Below, one piece after another: positions 51,390 through 62,439 of a stretch of DNA of 64,000 nucleotides. How positions within the stretch are numbered: the stretch's first letter is position 1; each line of letters starts with the position of its first letter. Source of the stretch: Diadophis punctatus similis (lineage: Eukaryota; Chordata; Lepidosauria; Squamata; Dipsadidae); assembly GCA_023053685.1 (NCBI GenBank), contig JALIGW010000285.1, forward strand, positions 42,054-106,053, given 5' to 3'. The translations under genes were made by a program, and so were the position numbers. The notes under the pieces are model-generated. The model saw nothing but the letters and a program-made list of their open reading frames with translations, made no database searches and was not told the DNA's origin.

Positions 51390-54300
51390 CACAGGCTGGA
51401 AAGCCGAATTCTCGCTTGATTTTTGATTCCGACCTTTCCCTGAAGAGCTAGCCCAAGGTCTAACACAGCATTCGCCTTATTTCTCATTTCAGCCCAAAAA
51501 CATCACTTTTGGCAAACACCTCAGAAATGAAAAGAAACACATATTCCTGTTCCCCAGGGGCTGGAAAGCCGAATTCTCGCTTGATTTTCGATTCCAAGCC
51601 TTCGCTGAAGAGCTAGCCCAAAGTCTAACACAGCATTCGCCTCATTTCTCAATTCAGCCCAAAAACATCACTTTTGACAAACACCTCAGAAATGAAAATG
51701 AAACACATACTCCTGTTCCCCACAGGCTGGAAAGCCGAATTCTCGCTTCATTTTTGATTCCGACCTTTCCCTGAAGAGCTAGCCCAAGGTCTAACACAGC
51801 ATTCGCCTTATTTCTCATTTCAGCCCAAAAACATCACTTTTGGCAAACACCTCAGAAATGAAAAGAAACACATATTCCTGTTCCCCAGGGGCTGGAAAGC
51901 CGAATTCTCGCTTGATTTTTGATTCCAAGCCTTCGCTGAAGAGCTAGCCCAAAGTCTAACACAGCATTCGCCTTATTTCTCAATTCAGCCCAAAAACATC
52001 ACTTTTGACAAACACCTCAGAAATGAAAATGAAACACATATTCCTGTTCCCCACAGGCTGGAAAGCCGAATTCTCGCTTCATTTTTGATTCCGACCTTTC
52101 CCTGAAGAGCTAGCCCAAGGTCTAACACAGCATTCGCCTTATTTCTCATTTCAGCCCAAAAACATCACTTTTGGCAAACACCTCAGAAATGAAAAGAAAC
52201 ACATATTCCTGTTCCCCAGGGGCTGGAAAGCCGAATTCTCGCTTGATTTTCGATTCCAAGCCTTCGCTGAAGAGCTAGCCCAAAGTCTAACACAGCATTC
52301 GCCTTATTTCTCAATTCAGCCCAAAAACATCACTTTTGACAAACACCTCAGAAATGAAAATGAAACACATATTCCTGTTCCCCACAGGCTGGAAAGCCGA
52401 ATTCTCGCTTCATTTTTGATTCCGACCTTTCCCTGAAGAGCTAGCCCAAGGTCTAACACAGCATTCGCCTTATTTCTCAATTCAGCCCAAAAACATCACT
52501 TTTGACAAACACCTCAGAAATGAAAAAGAAACACATATTCCTGTTCCCCACCGGCTGGAAAGCCGAATTCTTGCTTGATTTTCGATTCCAAGCCTTCCCT
52601 GAAGAGCTAGCCCAAGGTCTAACACAGAATTCGCCTCAGTTCTCAATTCAGCCAAAAAACATGACTTTTGACAAACACCTCAGAAATGAAAATGAAACAC
52701 ATATTCCTGTTCCGCACAGGCTGGAAAGCCGAATTCTCGCTTGATTTTTGATTCCGACCTTTCCCTGAAGAGCTAGCCCAAGGTCTAACACAGCATTCGC
52801 CTTATTTCTCAATTCAGCCCAAAAACATCACTTTTGACAAACACCTCAGAAATGAAAAAGAAACACATATTCCTGTTCCCCACAGGCTGGAAAGCCGAAT
52901 TCTCGCTTGATTTTTGATTCCGACCTTTCCCTGAAGAGCTAGCCCAAGCTCTAACACAGCATTCGCCTTATTTCTCAATTCAGCCCAAAAACATCACTTT
53001 TGGCAAACACCTCAGAAATGAAAAGAAACACATATTCCTGTTCCCCAGGGGCTGGAAAGCCGAATTCTCGCTTGATTTTCGATTCCAAGCCTTCGCTGAA
53101 GAGCTAGCCCAAAGTCTAACACAGCATTCGCCTTATTTCTCAATTCAGCCCAAAAACATCACTTTTGACAAACACCTCAGAAATGAAAATGAAACACATA
53201 TTCCTGTTCCCCACGGGCTGGAAAGCTGAATTCTCGCTTGAATTTTTATTCCGAGCCTACCCTGAAGAGCTAGCCCAAAGTCTAACACAGCATTCGCCTT
53301 AGGATTCAATTCAGTCCAAAAATATCACTTTTGACAAACACCTCAGAAATGAAAAAGAAACACATATTCCTGTTCCCCACGGGCTGGAAAGCCGAATTCT
53401 CGCTTGATTTTCGATTCCAAGCCTTCCCTGAAGAGCTAGCCCAAAGTCTAACACAGCATTCTCCTTATTTCTCATTTCAGCCCAAAAACATCACTTTTGG
53501 CAAACACCTCAGAAATGAAAAGAAACACATATTCCTGTTCCCCAGGGGCTGGAAAGCCGAATTCTCGCTTGATTTTCGATTCCAAGCCTTCGCTGAAGAG
53601 CTAGCCCAAAGTCTAACACAGCATTCGCCTTATTTCTCAATTCAGCCCAAAAACATCACTTTTGACAAACACCTCAGAAATGAAAAAGAAACACATATTC
53701 CTGTTCCCCACAGGCTGGAAAGCCGAATTCTCGCTTGATTTTTGATTCCGACCTTTCCCTGAAGAGCTAGCCCAAGGTCTAACACAGCATTCGCCTTATT
53801 TCTCATTTCAGCCCAAAAACATCACTTTTGGCAAACACCTCAGAAATGAAAAGAAACACATATTCCTGTTCCCCAGGGGCTGGAAAGCCGAATTCTCGCT
53901 TGATTTTCGATTCCAAGCCTTCGCTGAAGAGCTAGCCCAAAGTCTAACACAGCATTCGCCTTATTTCTCAATTCAGCCCAAAAACATCACTTTTGACAAA
54001 CACCTCAGAAATGAAAATGAAACACGTATTCCTGTTCCCCACAGGCTGGAAAGCCGAATTCTCGCTTCATTTTTGATTCCGACCATTCCCTGAAGAGCTA
54101 GCCCAAGGTCTAACACAGCATTCGCCTTATTTCTCATTTCAGCCCAAAAACATCACTTTTGGCAAACACCTCAGAAATGAAAAGAAACACATATTCCTGT
54201 TCCCCAGGGGCTGCAAAGCCGAATTCTCGTTTGATTTTTGATTCCAAGCCTTCGCTGAAGAGCTAGCCCAAAGTCTAACACAGCATTCGCCTTATTTCTC

Positions 54301-55476
54301 AATTCAGCCCAAAAACATCACTTTTGACAAACACCTCAGAAATGAAAATGAAACACATATTCCTGTTCCCCACAGGCTGGAAAGCCGAATTCTCGCTTCA
54401 TTTTTGATTCCGACCTTTCCCTGAAGAGCTAGCCCAAGGTCTAACACAGCATTCGCCTTATTTCTCATTTCAGCCCAAAAACATCACTTTTGGCAAACAC
54501 CTCAGAAATGAAAAGAAACACATATTCCTGTTCCCCAGGGGCTGGAAAGCCGAATTCTCGCTTGATTTTCGATTCCAAGCCTTCGCTGAAGAGCTAGCCC
54601 AAAGTCTAACACAGCATTCGCCTTATTTCTCAATTCAGCCCAAAAACATCACTTTTGACAAACACCTCAGAAATGAAAAAGAAACACATATTCCTGTTCC
54701 CCACCAGCTGGAAAGCCGAATTCTTGCTTGATTTTCGATTCCAAGCCTTCCCTGAAGAGCTAGCCCAAGGTCTAACACAGAATTCGCCTCAGTTCTCAAT
54801 TCAGCCAAAAAACATGACTTTTGACAAACACCTCAGAAATGAAAATGAAACAAATATTCCTGTTCCGCACAGGCTGGAAAGCCGAATTCTCGCTTGATTT
54901 TTGATTCCGACCTTTCCCTGAAGAGCTAGCCCAAGGTCTAACACAGCATTCGCCTTATTTCTCAATTCAGCCCAAAAACATCACTTTTGACAAACACCTC
55001 AGAAATGAAAAAGAAACACATATTCCTGTTCCCCACAGGCTGGAAAGCCGAATTCTCGCTTGATTTTTGATTCCGACCTTTCCCTGAAGAGCTAGCCCAA
55101 GCTCTAACACAGCATTCGCCTTATTTCTCAATTCAGCCCAAAAACATCACTTTTGGCAAACACCTCAGAAATGAAAAGAAACACATATTCCTGTTCCCCA
55201 GGGGCTGGAAAGCCGAATTCTCGCTTGATTTTCGATTCCAAGCCTTCGCTGAAGAGCTAGCCCAAAGTCTAACACAGCATTCGCCTTATTTCTCAATTCA
55301 GCCCAAAAACATCACTTTTGACAAACACCTCAGAAATGAAAATGAAACACATATTCCTGTTCCCCACGGGCTGGAAAGCTGAATTCTCGCTTGAATTTTT
55401 ATTCCGAGCCTACCCTGAAGAGCTAGCCCAAAGTCTAACACAGCATTCGCCTTAGGATTCAATTCAGTCCAAAAAT
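50674..55476 (+). repeat. 4,803-bp tandem duplication, copy 1
   Basis: The left edge is set by CATCAC at 50673 against TATCAC at 55476. Markers that return 4,803 bp later are AGCTCTAAC (51125/55928), CGCCTCATTTCTC (51640/56443), CACCGGCTGG (about 52550/57353) and J' (53206/58009). Its left part overlaps the end of the 8,783-bp copy 2 and also resembles 46.58-47.57 kb at an offset of 4,805 bp, so the unit was assembled from earlier material. Confidence 0.85.
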
Positions 55477-58400
55477 ATCACTTTTGACAAACACCTCAGA
55501 AATGAAAAAGAAACACATATTCCTGTTCCCCACAGGCTGGAAAGCCGAATTCTCGCTTGATTTTTGATTCCGACCTTTCCCTGAAGAGCTAGCCCAAGGT
55601 CTAACACAGCATTCGCCTTATTTCTCATTTCAGCCCAAAAACATCACTTTTGGCAAACACCTCAGAAATGAAAAGAAACACATATTCCTGTTCCCCAGGG
55701 GCTGGAAAGCCGAATTCTCGCTTGATTTTCGATTCCAAGCCTTCGCTGAAGAGCTAGCCCAAAGTCTAACACAGCATTCGCCTTATTTCTCAATTCAGCC
55801 CAAAAACATCACTTTTGACAAACACCTCAGAAATGAAAATGAAACACATATTCCTGTTCCCCACAGGCTGGAAAGCCGAATTCTCGCTTGATTTTTGATT
55901 CCGACCTTTCCCTGAAGAGCTAGCCCAAGCTCTAACACAGCATTCGCCTTATTTCTCATTTCAGCCCAAAAACATCACTTTTGGCAAACACCTCAGAAAT
56001 GAAAAGAAACACATATTCCTGTTCCCCAGGGGCTGGAAAGCCAAATTCTCGCTTGATTTTCGATTCCAAGCCTTCGCTGAAGAGCTAGCCCAAAGTCTAA
56101 CACAGCATTCGCCTTATTTCTCAATTCAGCCCAAAAACATCACTTTTGACAAACACCTCAGAAATGAAAAAGAAACACATATTCCTGTTCCCCACAGGCT
56201 GGAAAGCCGAATTCTCGCTTGATTTTTGATTCCGACCTTTCCCTGAAGAGCTAGCCCAAGGTCTAACACAGCATTCGCCTTATTTCTCATTTCAGCCCAA
56301 AAACATCACTTTTGGCAAACACCTCAGAAATGAAAAGAAACACATATTCCTGTTCCCCAGGGGCTGGAAAGCCGAATTCTCGCTTGATTTTCGATTCCAA
56401 GCCTTCGCTGAAGAGCTAGCCCAAAGTCTAACACAGCATTCGCCTCATTTCTCAATTCAGCCCAAAAACATCACTTTTGACAAACACCTCAGAAATGAAA
56501 ATGAAACACATACTCCTGTTCCCCACAGGCTGGAAAGCCGAATTCTCGCTTCATTTTTGATTCCGACCTTTCCCTGAAGAGCTAGCCCAAGGTCTAACAC
56601 AGCATTCGCCTTATTTCTCATTTCAGCCCAAAAACATCACTTTTGGCAAACACCTCAGAAATGAAAAGAAACACATATTCCTGTTCCCCAGGGGCTGGAA
56701 AGCCGAATTCTCGCTTGATTTTTGATTCCAAGCCTTCGCTGAAGAGCTAGCCCAAAGTCTAACACAGCATTCGCCTCATTTCTCAATTCAGCCCAAAAAC
56801 ATCACTTTTGACAAACACCTCAGAAATGAAAATGAAACACATATTCCTGTTCCCCACAGGCTGGAAAGCCGAATTCTCGCTTCATTTTTGATTCCGACCT
56901 TTCCCTGAAGAGCTAGCCCAAGGTCTAACACAGCATTCGCCTTATTTCTCATTTCAGCCCAAAAACATCACTTTTGGCAAACACCTCAGAAATGAAAAGA
57001 AACACATATTCCTGTTCCCCAGGGGCTGGAAAGCCGAATTCTCGCTTGATTTTCGATTCCAAGCCTTCGCTGAAGAGCTAGCCCAAAGTCTAACACAGCA
57101 TTCGCCTTATTTCTCAATTCAGCCCAAAAACATCACTTTTGACAAACACCTCAGAAATGAAAATGAAACACATATTCCTGTTCCCCACAGGCTGGAAAGC
57201 CGAATTCTCGCTTCATTTTTGATTCCGACCTTTCCCTGAAGAGCTAGCCCAAGGTCTAACACAGCATTCGCCTTATTTCTCAATTCAGCCCAAAAACATC
57301 ACTTTTGACAAACACCTCAGAAATGAAAAAGAAACACATATTCCTGTTCCCCACCGGCTGGAAAGCCGAATTCTTGCTTGATTTTCGATTCCAAGCCTTC
57401 CCTGAAGAGCTAGCCCAAGGTCTAACACAGAATTCGCCTCAGTTCTCAATTCAGCCAAAAAACATGACTTTTGACAAACACCTCAGAAATGAAAATGAAA
57501 CACATATTCCTGTTCCGCACAGGCTGGAAAGCCGAATTCTCGCTTGATTTTTGATTCCGACCTTTCCCTGAAGAGCTAGCCCAAGGTCTAACACAGCATT
57601 CGCCTTATTTCTCAATTCAGCCCAAAAACATCACTTTTGACAAACACCTCAGAAATGAAAAAGAAACACATATTCCTGTTCCCCACAGGCTGGAAAGTCG
57701 AATTCTCGCTTGATTTTTGATTCCGACCTTTCCCTGAAGAGCTAGCCCAAGCTCTAACACAGCATTCGCCTTATTTCTCAATTCAGCCCAAAAACATCAC
57801 TTTTGGCAAACACCTCAGAAATGAAAAGAAACACATATTCCTGTTCCCCAGGGGCTGGAAAGCCGAATTCTCGCTTGATTTTCGATTCCAAGCCTTCGCT
57901 GAAGAGCTAGCCCAAAGTCTAACACAGCATTCGCCTTATTTCTCAATTCAGCCCAAAAACATCACTTTTGACAAACACCTCAGAAATGAAAATGAAACAC
58001 ATATTCCTGTTCCCCACGGGCTGGAAAGCTGAATTCTCGCTTGAATTTTTATTCCGAGCCTACCCTGAAGAGCTAGCCCAAAGTCTAACACAGCATTCGC
58101 CTTAGGATTCAATTCAGTCCAAAAATATCACTTTTGACAAACACCTCAGAAATGAAAAAGAAACACATATTCCTGTTCCCCACGGGCTGGAAAGCCGAAT
58201 TCTCGCTTGATTTTCGATTCCAAGCCTTCCCTGAAGAGCTAGCCCAAAGTCTAACACAGCATTCTCCTTATTTCTCATTTCAGCCCAAAAACATCACTTT
58301 TGGCAAACACCTCAGAAATGAAAAGAAACACATATTCCTGTTCCCCAGGGGCTGGAAAGCCGAATTCTCGCTTGATTTTCGATTCCAAGCCTTCGCTGAA

Positions 58401-60279
58401 GAGCTAGCCCAAAGTCTAACACAGCATTCGCCTTATTTCTCAATTCAGCCCAAAAACATCACTTTTGACAAACACCTCAGAAATGAAAAAGAAACACATA
58501 TTCCTGTTCCCCACAGGCTGGAAAGCCGAATTCTCGCTTGATTTTTGATTCCGACCTTTCCCTGAAGAGCTAGCCCAAGGTCTAACACAGCATTCGCCTT
58601 ATTTCTCATTTCAGCCCAAAAACATCACTTTTGGCAAACACCTCAGAAATGAAAAGAAACACATATTCCTGTTCCCCAGGGGCTGGAAAGCCGAATTCTC
58701 GCTTGATTTTCGATTCCAAGCCTTCGCTGAAGAGCTAGCCCAAAGTCTAACACAGCATTCGCCTTATTTCTCAATTCAGCCCAAAAACATCACTTTTGAC
58801 AAACACCTCAGAAATGAAAATGAAACACGTATTCCTGTTCCCCACAGGCTGGAAAGCCGAATTCTCGCTTCATTTTTGATTCCGACCATTCCCTGAAGAG
58901 CTAGCCCAAGGTCTAACACAGCATTCGCCTTATTTCTCATTTCAGCCCAAAAACATCACTTTTGGCAAACACCTCAGAAATGAAAAGAAACACATATTCC
59001 TGTTCCCCAGGGGCTGCAAAGCTGAATTCTCGTTTGATTTTTGATTCCAAGCCTTCGCTGAAGAGCTAGCCCAAAGTCTAACACAGCATTCGCCTTATTT
59101 CTCAATTCAGCCCAAAAACATCACTTTTGACAAACACCTCAGAAATGAAAATGAAACACATATTCCTGTTCCCCACAGGCTGGAAAGCCGAATTCTCGCT
59201 TCATTTTTGATTCCGACCTTTCCCTGAAGAGCTAGCCCAAGGTCTAACACAGCATTCGCCTTATTTCTCATTTCAGCCCAAAAACATCACTTTTGGCAAA
59301 CACCTCAGAAATGAAAAGAAACACATATTCCTGTTCCCCAGGGGCTGGAAAGCCGAATTCTCGCTTGATTTTCGATTCCAAGCCTTCGCTGAAGAGCTAG
59401 CCCAAAGTCTAACACAGCATTCGCCTTATTTCTCAATTCAGCCCAAAAACATCACTTTTGACAAACACCTCAGAAATGAAAAAGAAACACATATTCCTGT
59501 TCCCCACCAGCTGGAAAGCCGAATTCTTGCTTGATTTTCGATTCCAAGCCTTCCCTGAAGAGCTAGCCCAAGGTCTAACACAGAATTCGCCTCAGTTCTC
59601 AATTCAGCCAAAAAACATGACTTTTGACAAACACCTCAGAAATGAAAATGAAACAAATATTCCTGTTCCGCACAGGCTGGAAAGCCGAATTCTCGCTTGA
59701 TTTTTGATTCCGACCTTTCCCTGAAGAGCTAGCCCAAGGTCTAACACAGCATTCGCCTTATTTCTCAATTCAGCCCAAAAACATCACTTTTGACAAACAC
59801 CTCAGAAATGAAAAAGAAACACATATTCCTGTTCCCCACAGGCTGGAAAGCCGAATTCTCGCTTGATTTTTGATTCCGACCTTTCCCTGAAGAGCTAGCC
59901 CAAGCTCTAACACAGCATTCGCCTTATTTCTCAATTCAGCCCAAAAACATCACTTTTGGCAAACACCTCAGAAATGAAAAGAAACACATATTCCTGTTCC
60001 CCAGGGGCTGGAAAGCCGAATTCTCGCTTGATTTTCGATTCCAAGCCTTCGCTGAAGAGCTAGCCCAAAGTCTAACACAGCATTCGCCTTATTTCTCAAT
60101 TCAGCCCAAAAACATCACTTTTGACAAACACCTCAGAAATGAAAATGAAACACATATTCCTGTTCCCCACGGGCTGGAAAGCTGAATTCTCGCTTGAATT
60201 TTTATTCCGAGCCTACCCTGAAGAGCTAGCCCAAAGTCTAACACAGCATTCGCCTTAGGATTCAATTCAGTCCAAAAAT
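55477..60279 (+). repeat. 4,803-bp tandem duplication, copy 2
   Basis: It matches copy 1 landmark for landmark. Changes seen by eye include GGAAAGTCGAATTC near 57697, a second CGCCTCATTTCTC near 56773 and CTGCAAAGCTGAA near 59013 (copy 1 has CTGCAAAGCCGAA). The right edge is where 60337 (G) differs from 55534 (A). Confidence 0.85.
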
Positions 60280-62439
60280 ATCACTTTTGACAAACACCTC
60301 AGAAATGAAAAAGAAACACATATTCCTGTTCCCCACGGGCTGGAAAGCCGAATTCTCGCTTGATTTTCGATTCCAAGCCTTCCCTGAAGAGCTAGCCCAA
60401 AGTCTAACACAGCATTCTCCTTATTTCTCATTTCAGCCCAAAAACATCACTTTTGGCAAACACCTCAGAAATGAAAAGAAACACATATTCCTGTTCCCCA
60501 GGGGCTGGAAAGCCGAATTCTCGCTTGATTTTCGATTCCAAGCCTTCGCTGAAGAGCTAGCCCAAAGTCTAACACAGCATTCGCCTTATTTCTCAATTCA
60601 GCCCAAAAACATCACTTTTGACAAACACCTCAGAAATGAAAAAGAAACACATATTCCTGTTCCCCACAGGCTGGAAAGCCGAATTCTCGCTTGATTTTTG
60701 ATTCCGACCTTTCCCTGAAGAGCTAGCCCAAGGTCTAACACAGCATTCGCCTTATTTCTCATTTCAGCCCAAAAACATCACTTTTGGCAAACACCTCAGA
60801 AATGAAAAGAAACACATATTCCTGTTCCCCAGGGGCTGGAAAGCCGAATTCTCGCTTGATTTTCGATTCCAAGCCTTCGCTGAAGAGCTAGCCCAAAGTC
60901 TAACACAGCATTCGCCTTATTTCTCAATTCAGCCCAAAAACATCACTTTTGACAAACACCTCAGAAATGAAAATGAAACACGTATTCCTGTTCCCCACAG
61001 GCTGGAAAGCCGAATTCTCGCTTCATTTTTGATTCCGACCATTCCCTGAAGAGCTAGCCCAAGGTCTAACACAGCATTCGCCTTATTTCTCATTTCAGCC
61101 CAAAAACATCACTTTTGGCAAACACCTCAGAAATGAAAAGAAACACATATTCCTGTTCCCCAGGGGCTGCAAAGCTGAATTCTCGTTTGATTTTTGATTC
61201 CAAGCCTTCGCTGAAGAGCTAGCCCAAAGTCTAACACAGCATTCGCCTTATTTCTCAATTCAGCCCAAAAACATCACTTTTGACAAACACCTCAGAAATG
61301 AAAATGAAACACATATTCCTGTTCCCCACAGGCTGGAAAGCCGAATTCTCGCTTCATTTTTGATTCCGACCTTTCCCTGAAGAGCTAGCCCAAGGTCTAA
61401 CACAGCATTCGCCTTATTTCTCATTTCAGCCCAAAAACATCACTTTTGGCAAACACCTCAGAAATGAAAAGAAACACATATTCCTGTTCCCCAGGGGCTG
61501 GAAAGCCGAATTCTCGCTTGATTTTCGATTCCAAGCCTTCGCTGAAGAGCTAGCCCAAAGTCTAACACAGCATTCGCCTTATTTCTCAATTCAGCCCAAA
61601 AACATCACTTTTGACAAACACCTCAGAAATGAAAAAGAAACACATATTCCTGTTCCCCACCAGCTGGAAAGCCGAATTCTTGCTTGATTTTCGATTCCAA
61701 GCCTTCCCTGAAGAGCTAGCCCAAGGTCTAACACAGAATTCGCCTCAGTTCTCAATTCAGCCAAAAAACATGACTTTTGACAAACACCTCAGAAATGAAA
61801 ATGAAACAAATATTCCTGTTCCGCACAGGCTGGAAAGCCGAATTCTCGCTTGATTTTTGATTCCGACCTTTCCCTGAAGAGCTAGCCCAAGGTCTAACAC
61901 AGCATTCGCCTTATTTCTCAATTCAGCCCAAAAACATCACTTTTGACAAACACCTCAGAAATGAAAAAGAAACACATATTCCTGTTCCCCACAGGCTGGA
62001 AAGCCGAATTCTCGCTTGATTTTTGATTCCGACCTTTCCCTGAAGAGCTAGCCCAAGCTCTAACACAGCATTCGCCTTATTTCTCAATTCAGCCCAAAAA
62101 CATCACTTTTGGCAAACACCTCAGAAATGAAAAGAAACACATATTCCTGTTCCCCAGGGGCTGGAAAGCCGAATTCTCGCTTGATTTTCGATTCCAAGCC
62201 TTCGCTGAAGAGCTAGCCCAAAGTCTAACACAGCATTCGCCTTATTTCTCAATTCAGCCCAAAAACATCACTTTTGACAAACACCTCAGAAATGAAAATG
62301 AAACACATATTCCTGTTCCCCACGGGCTGGAAAGCTGAATTCTCGCTTGAATTTTTATTCCGAGCCTACCCTGAAGAGCTAGCCGAAAGTCTAACACAGC
62401 ATTCGCCTTAGGATTCAATTCAGTCCAAAAATATCACTT
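58134..62439 (+). repeat. Two tandem copies of a 2,153-bp, 13-monomer HOR
   Basis: Copies are 58134-60286 and 60287-62439. A third copy is 53331-55483, in the first 4,803-bp unit. Each can be read as two modules: about 1,324 bp starting just before a CCACGGGCTGG monomer, and about 829 bp starting just before a CACCAGCTGG or CACCGGCTGG monomer. Written as modules x (829) and y (1,324) with a spacer z (about 1,821 bp), the region from 52502 reads x-y-x-z-x-y-x-y-x. The last J' monomer carries a private AGCCGAAAGTC near 62385. Confidence 0.85.
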
